In this document: positions 53,101 through 64,000 of the stretch, one piece after another | Numbering within the stretch: the stretch's first letter is position 1 | Layout: each line of letters opens with the position of its first letter | Assembly: GCA_026413225.1 (NCBI GenBank) | Contig: CM048554.1 | Span: 75,694,463 to 75,758,462, forward strand | From: Otis tarda | Lineage: Eukaryota > Chordata > Aves > Otidiformes > Otididae | Reading direction: 5' to 3' | DNA: 64,000 bases | Notes under the pieces: model-generated | Told to the model about the DNA's origin: nothing | Databases searched by the model: none | Seen by the model: the letters and a program-made list of their open reading frames with translations, nothing else | Program-made: the position numbers and the translations under genes

Positions 53101-56100
53101 ATCATTAACCAAACCACCTAAAGAAGACACCTGATGATGGCAGTCTACCAGCATTGTTTAGAGGGAGGGTGTTGAGGCATATTTTTTTCCCCTCCTCTTT
53201 TGAAGGACTAGTATGTTTGTTGGAGATGCATGTCGTTCTGAAACAAGCATTGCCTTAGGCAGTAGCACTCAAGAAGTCAGGTTTTCTAGGGGGTTCTGTC
53301 TTCAGGTCTGTGGATCATCTCATGTCTGTTGAGGTGGGAACTCATACTGTAACTTCATTTAGTCAGACTTGCATAAACTTTCTCCTTTCGCCGGCTTCTT
53401 ACTTCCGTGAAAACTTTACAGGTCTGATGTGTTTGTTTGTTTTAACCTCTGTCATACTGAATGGCAGTGCTCAGAATCGGGAATGGGATGGCACAAGGAC
53501 AAAGAGAGTATGTTTGCATCAGCTTGACTTCCTTGGCAGCGGGCTAAAATGAGGATATTTTGAACGCTCATTTAGCTGCTGGGTAAATATTAGGGGTTTT
53601 CAACTAAACAAACTAAATGAGTTTGCTCTATGTTGTTGTGCATTATGTTTACTTTGTTTATGGTGGAGGATTTAGAAAACATACATAGTTCCTCATCAGC
53701 CAATTTTCAAACCAATTTCAACACACTAGGTAACATAAAGGCAGGTGAACTACTAGACTGAATGCTGTTTCGTGAGTCACCGCTGTATTTTCAAATGTTT
53801 AGCTCTGCTGCACTTTATTATTGCTTATATGGTCTTGGCTTTGCTAAGGCTAAAATGATCTTGCTGAAACAAGCCAGTTCATCTGGTTTCCCCCTCAATC
53901 TTATTATGTTTTTTTGAAGATGGGGAATATGCAGTTAGTAAATAAAACCAATAGTTCCAGAGGTTGCAAACAGAAAATTATAGCAAGCCTCTAGAATCTT
54001 CATTACTTTCTAGAATGTTAATAAATTTATACTTTAATGTTGGTCAATTAATTACTAATTTAAATTAGAATACAGACTTAAAGCTAATGCCATAAAGTTT
54101 ATGCCTTGTTTTACATATTTTATTTTAAATTTAAAGCAATAGAAATATTTTTATGTTATGTTTGTTTTCGAAAGTAAATACGTGATTGGCTAACAATGTT
54201 TTTGGAATCTGATCAGTGGCAGTATGTTTTTAAGATTTAGAAATTTGAAAATACAGAAAGAAAAAGCAGCTTGGCTACTTTTGCTGAATAGATTTGCATA
54301 TCGCTTGGAGTTTCATTTACCTTGTATGACATGCGTTCTTCTTTCATTTTGAAGCATCTTAAACATACCAGGAGAGCTTGCATCTGCAGTGTTCTAATGA
54401 ACTAATTAAAATGAAATTATGTCTGGATAATGTTGAGGATGGGTTTCTGTTCTGTAGCATGCAACTGATACAGTGCACTCTGACAATTAAGACTTCCCTA
54501 AACTTTTGCTGAATGTGTCTGGGTATTTTCCAGTTGTGGCCAGGGGAATTGTTAACTTTAGGGAGTGACAGTGAAAAAAGACGGGGAGAATGCTGAAGCT
54601 CTTTGACCCTGCTCAAGAGCTACAAAGGTGCTTTTCGGATTTGACTGGCTTGTGGAAATCGTCATGCTTTGTTCTTGGTGGTTATCCATTAGGGGGGAGA
54701 TTCAGCAAAGAACTTGAGCATACCTGAAAGCTAGAAGCTTACTCCTGCAATTTGATAACTCCTTCAAGAAAGGAGCTTGCTTTCTTAGTCTTTCTGACTG
54801 GGACAAGCAAGTGTCAGAGCAAGAGGATTTAGAATGTGTCCAAGTGGTATTTCAGAGGCAGATAAGAGCAAGCTCTGCTGTCTTCTGAAGTGTGAGCCGG
54901 CTCTGGTAAGTGTGGTGGTGAGCCTCAGCTGGCAAGTCTGGATGGGTAATTTAACTAAATCAGCACAATGCTCAGCTGTGCTAGCTCTGGTTTGGAGGTA
55001 ACTTGCCTGCCTAAAGCTCAGCATGAGGGCAGGTGATCTGCCTCCAAAGTTCACTTAGGCATTCCGATGGAACAAGAGGAAGGTAGAGGGATGCTGCTGC
55101 TTTGAGTTGCTGCAGGAAAATCCTTCCCCTCCTCTGCCCTGTTGTAAACTTTGCTTTGTCGATCTAGTGGATGGCCCTGGCATACTAATAGCTGCTTGAT
55201 TAATAGCGTCTTGTTCCTGAACAGATTCTTGCATTGCTTTAAGCGTCTGCTCGGCCCTTTTAGTTTTTCATGGGGCAAAGCCTTTGGCAGGTTTCCCAAT
55301 CTGTTGGAAGGAACTGGAGAGCCACAGGGGAGGGCAGGGGCAGAAGCCGGAGGGCACCAGCGTGGTGCTGTCGCGCACCCTTCCTCTAGAGGTACCAGAG
55401 GGGGCTGTGGTAGGGCCAGAGGCAGGGGATTCCTGCTCAACACATCCATGGCTCATTGTGTCCCGTGAGACCGTTTTTCAGTTTCATTTTCTATATGCAT
55501 TTATTATAAGGAGTAATGTTTTCTAAGGATGCTAGTCAGTTTTTCAATGGGTGTAGAAATCCCTTTTAGTGATTACATGCACCTTGAAAAGCAACTGAGC
55601 TGGGGTTATGGGTCTTTGTGTTGTGACTTTTGCTCCTGTATTTTTTCATGCTGTGTATTAATAAAGATATTAATTTGGAGGTTTATGGTATTGTTACTGC
55701 TTTGTCAGTCATGTTGTGACTACAAATGAAGCCCGTTATCTGGTGAGCATTGTGCGGTTGGGGAAGGTAGGGACTCTCTGTCGGAGTTTTGACACAAAAT
55801 CTTTTTCTGACATGACAGGAAAAAAAAGCTTTTCTAAGGAAACTATCCCTTAAGGCTTTCTGGTGTAGTGTGAGTGATTGCACAATTAAAGGATCAGGGA
55901 CTAAGCTTGTTTTGTTTGTTGATCTTCATTTGTATATTAAAAACTGATAATCCTGTAGATTTATACTGCATTTTAATATACAGCCATCACTGTTGTACAT
56001 GTAGTAGTGGAAGGCTCAGTGGGAACACTGCTGTTGATAGGCATTTAGTAGGCTCTTCTGATTAATTTGGGATTTTTTTCTTTTTTAAAATTTCTCTTTG

Positions 56101-57443
56101 AACAGTATTGTCTACACCTTTGCTAAGCACGATATGACAGTGGCTAAAGTACTGATGACAACCAGAGGTAGCATTTACCATGAGGAAACATTAACCTGTT
56201 TCCATTGTCATTGGGGACTGTAGTGAGCAGAGGTCTAACGTAGCATGGCCATTGGCTACCTCTGTAACCTGCGGAGGGGGATGAACTTGAACTAGACAAA
56301 TCCTATTTAAAGACTGGGGTAATTAGTAGTCTTGTCATTATACAGATTAGCATTTTGAATCGCTTTCAGTAGAAATGCAAGCTGCCTTTACTATTTCTGT
56401 CTTTCAAAAATCACATAATTGAAAACTATTTTGTTATTTGAGATGCTTCTTTGAATTGCCTCAAAAAGGAGATTTTTTTTTTAATTATCTGAATGGTTTT
56501 AGTTGTTTGCTGAACGGCAATATGGCAAGGTTGGGTTTGTGCCTTGCATAGCCCCACCTTGTCTGAGGACTGAAAAGGCAGAACAGCCTCACCCCACTTT
56601 TTTTCTTGTACAGGGTAGTAAAACTAAACATAATCCATCATCTCCACATTGATCTTGCAAAAAATATTAATTAGTTTCTGAATATTTGATGGTCTCTTAA
56701 CAATCTTTTAATGATCTGTTTTTCATTTCTACAACTGACTAATGCTGGGATCCCTTTCTGCATTCCATGTTTTCAAGTGGTATTTGTCCTCTAGTGGGCT
56801 GACTGACTTCTGTGATCAAAGAACCACTAACTTATCGTCATTGATGAAGTATGAAGACAAAACTTGGAAGCAAGAATATAACAACTTTTAGATGTTTGAA
56901 CATGATCTCACCCTAATGTTGTGATGTGGGGTTTTTGGAGTCATGTGTCCCCCCCCTAAAATATTTATTTGGGTATTTATGTAATCTCTCTTTATTGGGA
57001 TTCTGATTTAGGGGGAAACAGTAAAGTAGTTGCAAGCACTCGGTTCTGGGTGTTTTTGGAGAGGAGAAGGGAAGATGTGAAGCAGAGAGGGTGATCCTCT
57101 TTCTGGTAGATACTGCTGCTTTGGAAGCTTCTGCTCTAGCAGCTGAGGATAAGGGGATCCCAAATGGGGAGGAAGGAGGATGTCTAAGACCCTTTACTGG
57201 AGGTAAGTAGCCAGTCTTTAGATATTAACAAAAGCTTGATAGCTTTTTTTTTTTTAAAGCAACTCAAAGAATAAAAACAATTTAAGAAAATGTGAGCATA
57301 TTACTATTACTTTTAACTGCAAAGTTCAACAAACTTTGTATTTCATTTTATTATTTAGTGTTAATAGTTTAAAAAGAACCCAGCAACAAAAAGCCTTTCT
57401 ACTTATCTAACATGCTTCATGTTTCTACTTGTTTCGTTTCTAG
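50196..57443 (+). other. CDK19: CDK19 intron 3, last part
   Basis: Unique, mostly AT-rich intron of 7.2 kb with no gene recognised. TAAT-rich sequence at about 54000-54190 and a GC-rich patch at about 55290-55440 stand out. The 3' end has a strong branch motif ATCTAAC (57405-57411, adenine 57410), 33 nt before the acceptor TTTCTAG of exon 4. A weaker GGAG|GTAAGT juxtaposition is at 57202/57203. Confidence 0.8.
55290..55440. other. GC-rich patch in intron 3
   Basis: About 150 nt, roughly 60% GC by eye, in a much more AT-rich intron, with AGGGGGC at 55398-55404 within CCAGAGGGGGCTG, weakly CTCF-like. Open frames run through it on both strands but show no recognisable protein. Possibly a regulatory element or an unrecognised repeat. 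Confidence 0.3.
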
Positions 57444-57605
<162 letters not shown>

Positions 57606-58912
57606 TGATGAGGGAAGTTCCACGTGCGTGTTAATGGGTAGGAAAAGAAAAGTCCCTATTACTAATCTTGCGTATCGATCCCTACAGCTTTTCCTGTTAT
57701 TGTTGCAGGAGACCAATGGAGACTTTAAACATGAAAACAATCTATGTTTTCACATTGTTTTTATCTGAGTCATCTGAGCTCAGACAATGATGCTAGATCT
57801 GTTAAAAGGATTGCAGATACCAATATCCAAAAACGGCACATGAGCCAGCTGATATATGTTGGTTAAACATTCTTATAAGTTTGTGCATGACTTTGGAAAG
57901 ACATTTAAGTAGGAAAGTGATTGATACCCTTGTACATTGTTTGGCTTACGTGCAAGTTGCCATAAAAGCAAGTGAAAGAGTAGTTTTTTCACGGAGTATT
58001 TCTTTTCCATGTGGCCTTTTTTCTGACCGTGGGAAGAAAACTATGAAAGAGATGTCATCTTGAAATTTCTCATGACCTGAAGTGGCTCTTTAAGTTGACC
58101 GCAGATTACAAGGGCAGCCAGTTGCCTTGTCTTAGTTACCCTTTTCCCCTTAAAGTTTCCCACCACTCCTCATACTCAAGTGCTACCAAGGGTTGCAAAA
58201 AGAATACTAATATGGGTATAGTTCTTGCTGCTACTTGCGACAAACAATATGATGCTTAATATGCCAAATCTGTTCTAATGTTATTGTAACATCAGTAGTA
58301 GGTATGGTAGGAGATGTTGTGTAATCTGTGTATAAAGCCACTGCTTTTATTTAGTTATTTTTTGTAGTTGCCCCAGTATGTCAAAATAGGGATGCATGTC
58401 CAGAAACTTATAATCACTAATAAGTTTTGTGAGACACAGATTGTTCTTTAGTGTTTAATAGTAAATAGGAGCTTGAATTAATTTTTGGATGTAGAGCAAA
58501 TGTTTTCTTAAAAGATACACATAAACTAAGGCAGGCCTGGAATAGAAGTCACAGTCATCTTCTGAAATAAATTTTATTTTATTTTTGTCATAATACCTAA
58601 TAACAGTGGCTAGAAGTGGAGTTTCAGGTTTTTGTATGGATCTTTTTTTTTTTTTTTAACCTCATTCCTTGGTATTTATTGTCAGTTTTTCTGTTAAATT
58701 CCAGATATTAGTAGATATTTGTGGTGGGTTTTTTCACCTTTGGAATAGTAGCCATGAGCAAAAGCAGGAAGCAGGTACAACCCTGATTTTCATGCTGCAA
58801 TTATTGCTTTCCTAAGGAGACAGCTGTTGCTTTGGCAGTGTGCTGAGATGTAATTAGATACAGCTTGAGAAGAAACACCTGAAAAGTCTATATTCAGCTA
58901 TGTTTAAGGGAA

Positions 58913-58955
58913 GTGTGTGTGTGTTTGTGGAACTATTAAATATATATACACACAC
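58913..58955. repeat. (GT)n...(TA)n(CA)n compound repeat
   Basis: GT dinucleotides (58913-58924), a short spacer, TATATATA and then ACACACAC (58948-58955). The GT and AC arms are complementary and could fold into a small hairpin in RNA. Confidence 0.75.
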
Positions 58956-61900
58956 TCCAGAGCTATACATGAACTTGATATCTTGATAGGAAATAAAAGA
59001 TGGTATCTAAAATAATAATAACAAATACCCTAGAGAATTTTCTTGCTGGTATTGCTATTTCCAGCCTGCAGCACCAGGTGTTTTGCGTGACTAGTGCTGC
59101 TACTTTACAGGTCTTATCTGTTGTTGATGAATTGCAGCAAAGCTGGTACCTAATGTCTCTGTCTTTTTCTCTTGGAACTTTGAGGTAATGGTTGCTGTTA
59201 ATAAAAAGAAACTATTTTTCATGGCTCTGTAATGATAGTGCTTGACTGATGTTGGTATAATTGGGAGAGGAGAAGAACAGAAATATGAGAAGTTTTAATG
59301 TGTTCTTGGTATGTGAATAAATTTACACTAATGGATTCTGGGATACCTCTGAGAGAAGGGAAACCATTTTAAAAATTGCTTGATACACTGGTGATTTAAT
59401 GGTGTATTCATAATCCTTTGCCTTTTTAAAAATTATTGTGTATTTCTGAAGAATTCAGGTATTTCAAATAGTTATTTTATACCTTGAACACAGTAAGAAA
59501 AAACTGATGTTGTTCTGGATGTGTCCTGTCTGCTCTTGAAATTAGGAGTTAATGTTATAATTTAGTAACAAATTTAAATTCTCAGTTAACCGAAAATTTT
59601 TGATCTCTCTAATTTTTATTAATGCTCATACCTGTGATTTTTGCTTCTAAGAACGGTACCTCAGGCATAATTTCACTGGGCTCACTTTCTTGCATAATAT
59701 GTGAATACCAACTCTTCAGTATTTTCTTAAGATAGGGAGTAGTTTGTCTGTGTTTTTCTCATAGCTGTTTTAATTCACATCTGCTGGAAAAAACATTTTT
59801 CTATTTTATGTAAGTGAAATTTTGCATCAAGACACCTTGTACTTTCCTGGTTTAATATAACTCTGTTCTTACTATTTTTAACATGTGTTTGGATGTAGAC
59901 CAAAGATGGTGACAGCCATAAAAGTAATATTATGCTTATTTTTAAATTTTTTTTCTTAATTAGATTCTCCAAGAATATTTATCATAATACTAGTAAAATT
60001 CTTCTCAACCATGGAAATGACCTTTAGAATTTATTTAACAAATATTGAGATGAAAAAACAGAAACATGGGAGGCTAGGTATTTGTGAGAGTACTTGCTTG
60101 GAGGTATTTGAAGAACATTGTTTAAATCTTTGGTCCTGTCTTAAAGAATTTTAAAAGATGCTAGAATAACAAATGTGCTTTTTAAAAAACCCTAGTTCTC
60201 AATGGATCTATATTTTTAGATAGCTTAAAATTAAGTTATTTTTAAGATCAGCAGTAGCCACCAAAAACATAAGAGTAATAAAACTGGCTAACAATGTGAA
60301 CTTGCAGACTTGTAATACACGTCCTGTTGGGCTGAGCTACCGGATGGTTTCTACCACAAGGAGATGATCTTGTTCCCCTCTTCACTACCACTAGACATTG
60401 CCACCCATTTTAATGGGCTGGCATGTGACACTCGGGGGACTCATGGTGAACTCATTCATGGAGTTGAAACCACAGAGAGTACTCAGTTTTCTCCTGCAGA
60501 GGCTGTTTCTGCAGGATTAGGTCCCTGAGGGATCTCACTGGGAGCTGAAGCGTGTGGGAGCTGGCACAGAAGCAGTGTGAGGCTGGAGGTGGTGGCAGAA
60601 ATCTCAAGAGGTTGTTCTAGCATCATCTGCCATTAGATCAGGTTATTTTATTGTTAAAATGCACCTTTTACATTTTTAGATTAAAGTGCAAGTATTTTTG
60701 AGAGATTAAATACAATTGTGGTTCTAAATCGGCATAAATTTTTTTACCTTGAATCTCTTCTGATGTAAGACTTAAGTCAGCTTAAACTGTCCCAACAGAA
60801 GTCCAAATTTAGGAAAGTGCCCAAATTGAGGCAAGTTATAACACCGAATACACTCACGTTCATACTTCGATAGAAAGATGAAAATAATTTAGTGTTGTGT
60901 ATCTTTCAGTTTCTTGTAATATTAGGGTTATTTTGTTTCTGGCTTTCTTATCCTGAAGGTATCTGAAAGGTGCTAAGTGACTTTATAGGTATTGTTTTTT
61001 GGCTAAGCTATTAATTTCTGTCAGTTAAAAAATATTTTGCTGTAACTTTCTTTATGTCAAGATTCAAACCAGTACAGAATATGGGAAAAGCAGCATTAGC
61101 GTTTTGATTTCTTTGAGTAGCATTGTGTCACTTCATACACCTTGGAGTTGACATAAGTCTGTAAAAATTCATACATTTGTTCTCCTAGGAAACCATTTGG
61201 AGTTGAATTTTGTTGTTGGATTGCATCTTCTTGGGCAATGATAATTTTGCCTTTTCAACATAGCAGCATACCTGAAAGCCATGCATGAGAGGAGGGAGGC
61301 TTTGCTGGCTCTGCTAGCTGCTGGGGCATTTCATTGGGAACAAGAGGTTAATACAGATAGAGTGTAGGGAAAGAACCTTTTGGTACTAAGCATGTGTTTT
61401 TTGAAGTGCCCTGTGTACACTGTGGGCTGTCCGCTTGAAGCAGATCTAAAATTGTGCTCTATACCTTGAGTCAATAGCAAATTAGAAGATGTAGCATGTG
61501 AAGTACAGTATTTCAGGGTATTATGGTATCTCTGTCCTCTCCTCCCCCAAATGTGAATTATTTAGATTCTGCAAGAATGTTCAGCAAAGGCCTTACTTTG
61601 CAGAGATGTCTGAAAATGGAGATCTTCCATACACGGTTCACAGTGTGTGTTCATGTTAGCAGCAGAAAGGATTTTGGCACTTTTTCTTCTGCTAATAACC
61701 CTTCTGTAGTTGATGTTAGTTGCTTAAGGACAAAAGCGGACAGAGACCATTTCCTTTAGAACTTGATAAAAGCAATTTCTATTTGTAATAGAAGGTATTT
61801 TCCTGGAGGGAGGTATTATCTATAGATGTGTTAAGTGCACAGAAATCGTATTGAGGAATTCATTTTAAATCCTGCTTATGTCCTTGAGCATTTCTTTAGA

Positions 61901-61976
61901 ATACTGCTTAATGCTATTAAAACTACTGGTTGAAAATGAATGTTGGAGATCACACTCTCTAGAGAGATGCAGATTT

Positions 61977-62034
61977 TTAATTTTTTTTTCTTTTTTTTTT
62001 CTCTCCCCCCCCTCCCCCTTTCCCTCTAGGATTG
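61977..62034 (+). other. cryptic 3' splice site, long C/T tract
   Basis: About 50 nt of nearly pure T and C end in CCCTCTAG (62029), an apparently ideal acceptor. The sequence after it does not encode the expected exon 5. In the phase left by exon 4 it reads DCVKRLLSAF and then a stop, so use of it would truncate the kinase right after the HRD motif. Either unused or a poison exon. Confidence 0.3.
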
Positions 62035-63669
62035 TGTTAAACGGTTGCTTTCAGCATTCTGAAATCGGAAGCTTGCTCATTGCAATAGTCATATCAACTG
62101 ACTTTGTAAAATAAGCCAAGTTCCTAAAGAGTTTTTATTATATTTTATATACTTGCTGACTAAGAATTTCCCAGTTTCTCTTGTATTGCCCCTCTACAGC
62201 TTTAGAATGTTTGATGTGACTGTGTGTGTCACATCAATGTTTTACAAATTAAAGAAATTAGGTTACAACAAAAGTCTTTTAGATGGAACAACAATGATAT
62301 AGGTGAAAATACTCAACGTGTGACAAACCTTTGGACTCACAATTCAGATTTATGTACAGAGAGCAGAGTTAACATGTTCTGATGGAACAGAAGTCGTCCA
62401 TGAGTCTTAAAATTGCAGAGATTAAAAAAAAAAAATCCTTTAAACTCTAATAATTGCTTTGATTATTATGTTTAGGAAAAGATGGAGGTGTCTAAAGTAT
62501 AAGTGAGACAGAGGCTAGATTCTAGACGAGCTGGTTGCCCGAGCAGGTTTGAGTATATAACTTCCTGCGGATACAGGAGGAGGCCATGCTGCCTCTACTC
62601 CTCTCTGCTCTGCTGTGCTGCTCCTCATCCTCTTCCAAGCTGGGGACTGGAAAACTAACATGTGAGTTAAAATTAGACGTATGAAGAAGAGGTTGATCTG
62701 TATGTGAGTTCATTTCCTGATCTGATTCAGTGTGCAATTGCACAAATGCTTATGTAAGGTATGGGCAAGATGGAGATACGTGTGGGAGCCAAGTGGACAG
62801 GGATGGGACATAAGGGGAGGGGAGACTTCAGTTTTCAGTGTCATTGTCCTGTTCTGCTGGCAATGTCAAGTATATGATCTGTAATCCTCCTTCTCCTTAA
62901 CCATTTTGGTACCTGTAGATTTGTTGGTGCCTAGCTTTTGGCCAGTAAAAATAAAGTGAGCACCTGAAATTTCTGAACATCTTGATGTTACCGATAAGAA
63001 ATCTGAGATTTGGGGTTTTGAGTTATGTTTTTTGACAACTCTAGTTACAGTTGTTTGAAATAATATTTTTTTTCCAGTAGCAGAAAGCAGAGTGAGCTTG
63101 TATCTCAAGTCCTCCAGTTTACGGTCTGTGATGTCCATATAAATACATGATCTTTGGCATTTAAAGCAAATATGAACAGAGGTTGCAAGGAAAGGGTACT
63201 TTTACTGCTTTTGCTGTGGAAGAGAATGGATGGTAATGTGACGACCTCTGCAATGAAGCAACTAAATCTTGATGCAAATTCTGGGCATAGGGTCCTTGTA
63301 TACTCACTTTTCTCAGCATTTTTGTGGTGTCTTACCTCATCATTACAGTCAAATCTTACTTGAGCTGGCCTTACCTTGTGCTGCTGAGCTGGTGATACTT
63401 ACATGTCCACGTGTGGTTTTCTCAGTGTAATAATTTCTCTCCAAATCAACCTTCTCACTCTGCTTCACTAAGAGTGGGAAGGAGGAGGAATCCAGCTGTG
63501 GCAAAGACTTTGCCACTGATTTCCCATCTCCAGCTTTTTTATTACCATGCCCTTGTCTCTTACAGTGGGAGGAGATCATGTATGGGTTCTATAGTTTGCT
63601 TCACTATGTCATCTGTGTTAGCAGTAGTTATTTTCATTGCGTGCTTAAACTGATCAGTTTGTTTCTTCC

Positions 63670-64000
63670 TGTCGTGGTTTTGTTAGTGAGGGGGGGCCTA
63701 AGGTGGTAGCTTCTGCAGGAAACTGCTAGAAGTCGCTCCCCTTTGTTCAGTGGACTTGGCCAGGCCTAGGGCGGACCTGCTGCTGGCCAAGGTCGAGCCG
63801 ATTGGTAGCAGAATGTTCCGTGATAACACCTCTGCGATAACGTATTTAAGAAGGGGAAAACAGGAAAAAAAAAAAAAAAAGAGAAGAGAAGATGTGAAGA
63901 AGGTGAGCGGGGGCAGAGGCGCAGAGGGGGAGGCGCAGGCTTCCTGGGCCTTGCAGGCCTCACCATCTGGCCTCTTGCCAGGCGGCCGACTGGGCCCGGC
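63670..64000 (+). mobile_element. ERVL-type LTR, 5' part (runs off window)
   Basis: The start of an endogenous-retrovirus long terminal repeat in sense orientation. It opens with TGTCGTGG at 63670 and continues with sequence like GGACCTGCTGCTGGCCAAGG and GATAACGTATTTAAGAAGGG. The last includes a TATA-like GTATTTAAG at 63842-63850, then an A-rich run and a GC-rich region. The composition and CpG content differ sharply from the intron. These blocks resemble ERVL-class LTRs of birds known to me. The 3' end and any internal region lie beyond the window, so solo LTR versus provirus is undecided. No viral coding sequence is in view. Confidence 0.7.
63842..63850 (+). promoter_or_regulatory. TATA-like box of the LTR
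   Basis: GTATTTAAG followed by AAGGGG, in the position expected for the LTR promoter. It points in the CDK19 sense direction. Function in this copy is unknown. Confidence 0.4.

Noticed and set aside
54891..54905. 15-nt in-frame block between TCTGAAG and GTAAGTG
   Set aside because: The acceptor is weak (purine before AG, interrupted tract); treated as chance.
55051..55468. Open frames of 132 (minus) and 105 (plus) codons
   Set aside because: Occur on both strands of a GC-rich patch where stops are scarce; no protein family recognised.
57191..57208. GGAG|GTAAGT juxtaposition before exon 4
   Set aside because: The upstream pyrimidine tract is poor (CCTTTACTGGAG); unlikely to act as a recursive site.
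60340..60640. GC-richer block with GCAGGATTAGGTCCC-type sequence
   Set aside because: Faintly reminiscent of old LINE tails, but no diagnostic motif or edge could be fixed.
63766..63966. Minus-strand open frame rich in proline and arginine
   Set aside because: Antisense of the GC-rich LTR.

Overview
The window looks like a bird genome, lying inside one long protein-coding gene read on the + strand. The bird call rests on three things. Non-LTR fragments ending in the octamer-like ATTCTATGA / ATTCTGTGA tails typical of avian CR1 LINEs are scattered through it. An ERVL-type LTR start of a kind I associate with birds sits at the right edge. There are no mammalian-type SINE arrays. The base composition is that of an AT-rich vertebrate intron, and bacterial gene organisation is absent.

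The gene is CDK19, the vertebrate paralogue of the Mediator kinase CDK8. Three consecutive coding exons are present: exon 2 (17374-17449), exon 3 (47572-47682) and exon 4 (57444-57584). They total 328 nt, about 0.5% of the window, and encode residues 44 to 152 in the human CDK8/CDK19 numbering: the beta3 lysine, the alphaC glutamate, the hinge, and the first half of the HRD catalytic loop. Phases fit, all three donors read GTAAGT, and four paralogue-diagnostic residues match CDK19 rather than CDK8. Exon 1 lies upstream of the window and exon 5 downstream of it.

Layout: intron 1 (1-17373, partial) holds one CR1 tail. Intron 2 (17450-47571, 30.1 kb) holds a 2.1 kb sense CR1 with a dead reverse transcriptase, an antisense CR1 fragment from the endonuclease/linker region, an antisense CR1 3' fragment, and a CpG-rich patch. 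Intron 3 (47683-57443, 9.8 kb) holds an old LINE C-terminus with tail, an antisense CR1 tail and a GC-rich patch. Intron 4 (57585-64000, partial) ends in the LTR. The rest is unique AT/T-rich intron with poly-T tracts and short microsatellites. I found no RNA gene, CRISPR array or second protein-coding gene.

The most interesting leads concern splicing. A second acceptor 57 nt upstream of exon 3 would add 19 open codons in frame. A 27-nt in-frame microexon candidate in intron 3 has a strong acceptor, a perfect donor and an upstream UGC. A 15-nt microexon candidate lies in intron 2. A zero-length AG|GTAAGT site in intron 1 resembles a recursive splice site. All are sequence-only predictions. 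I noted roughly 30 GTAAGT motifs in the window by eye, so some acceptor-donor pairs are expected by chance.
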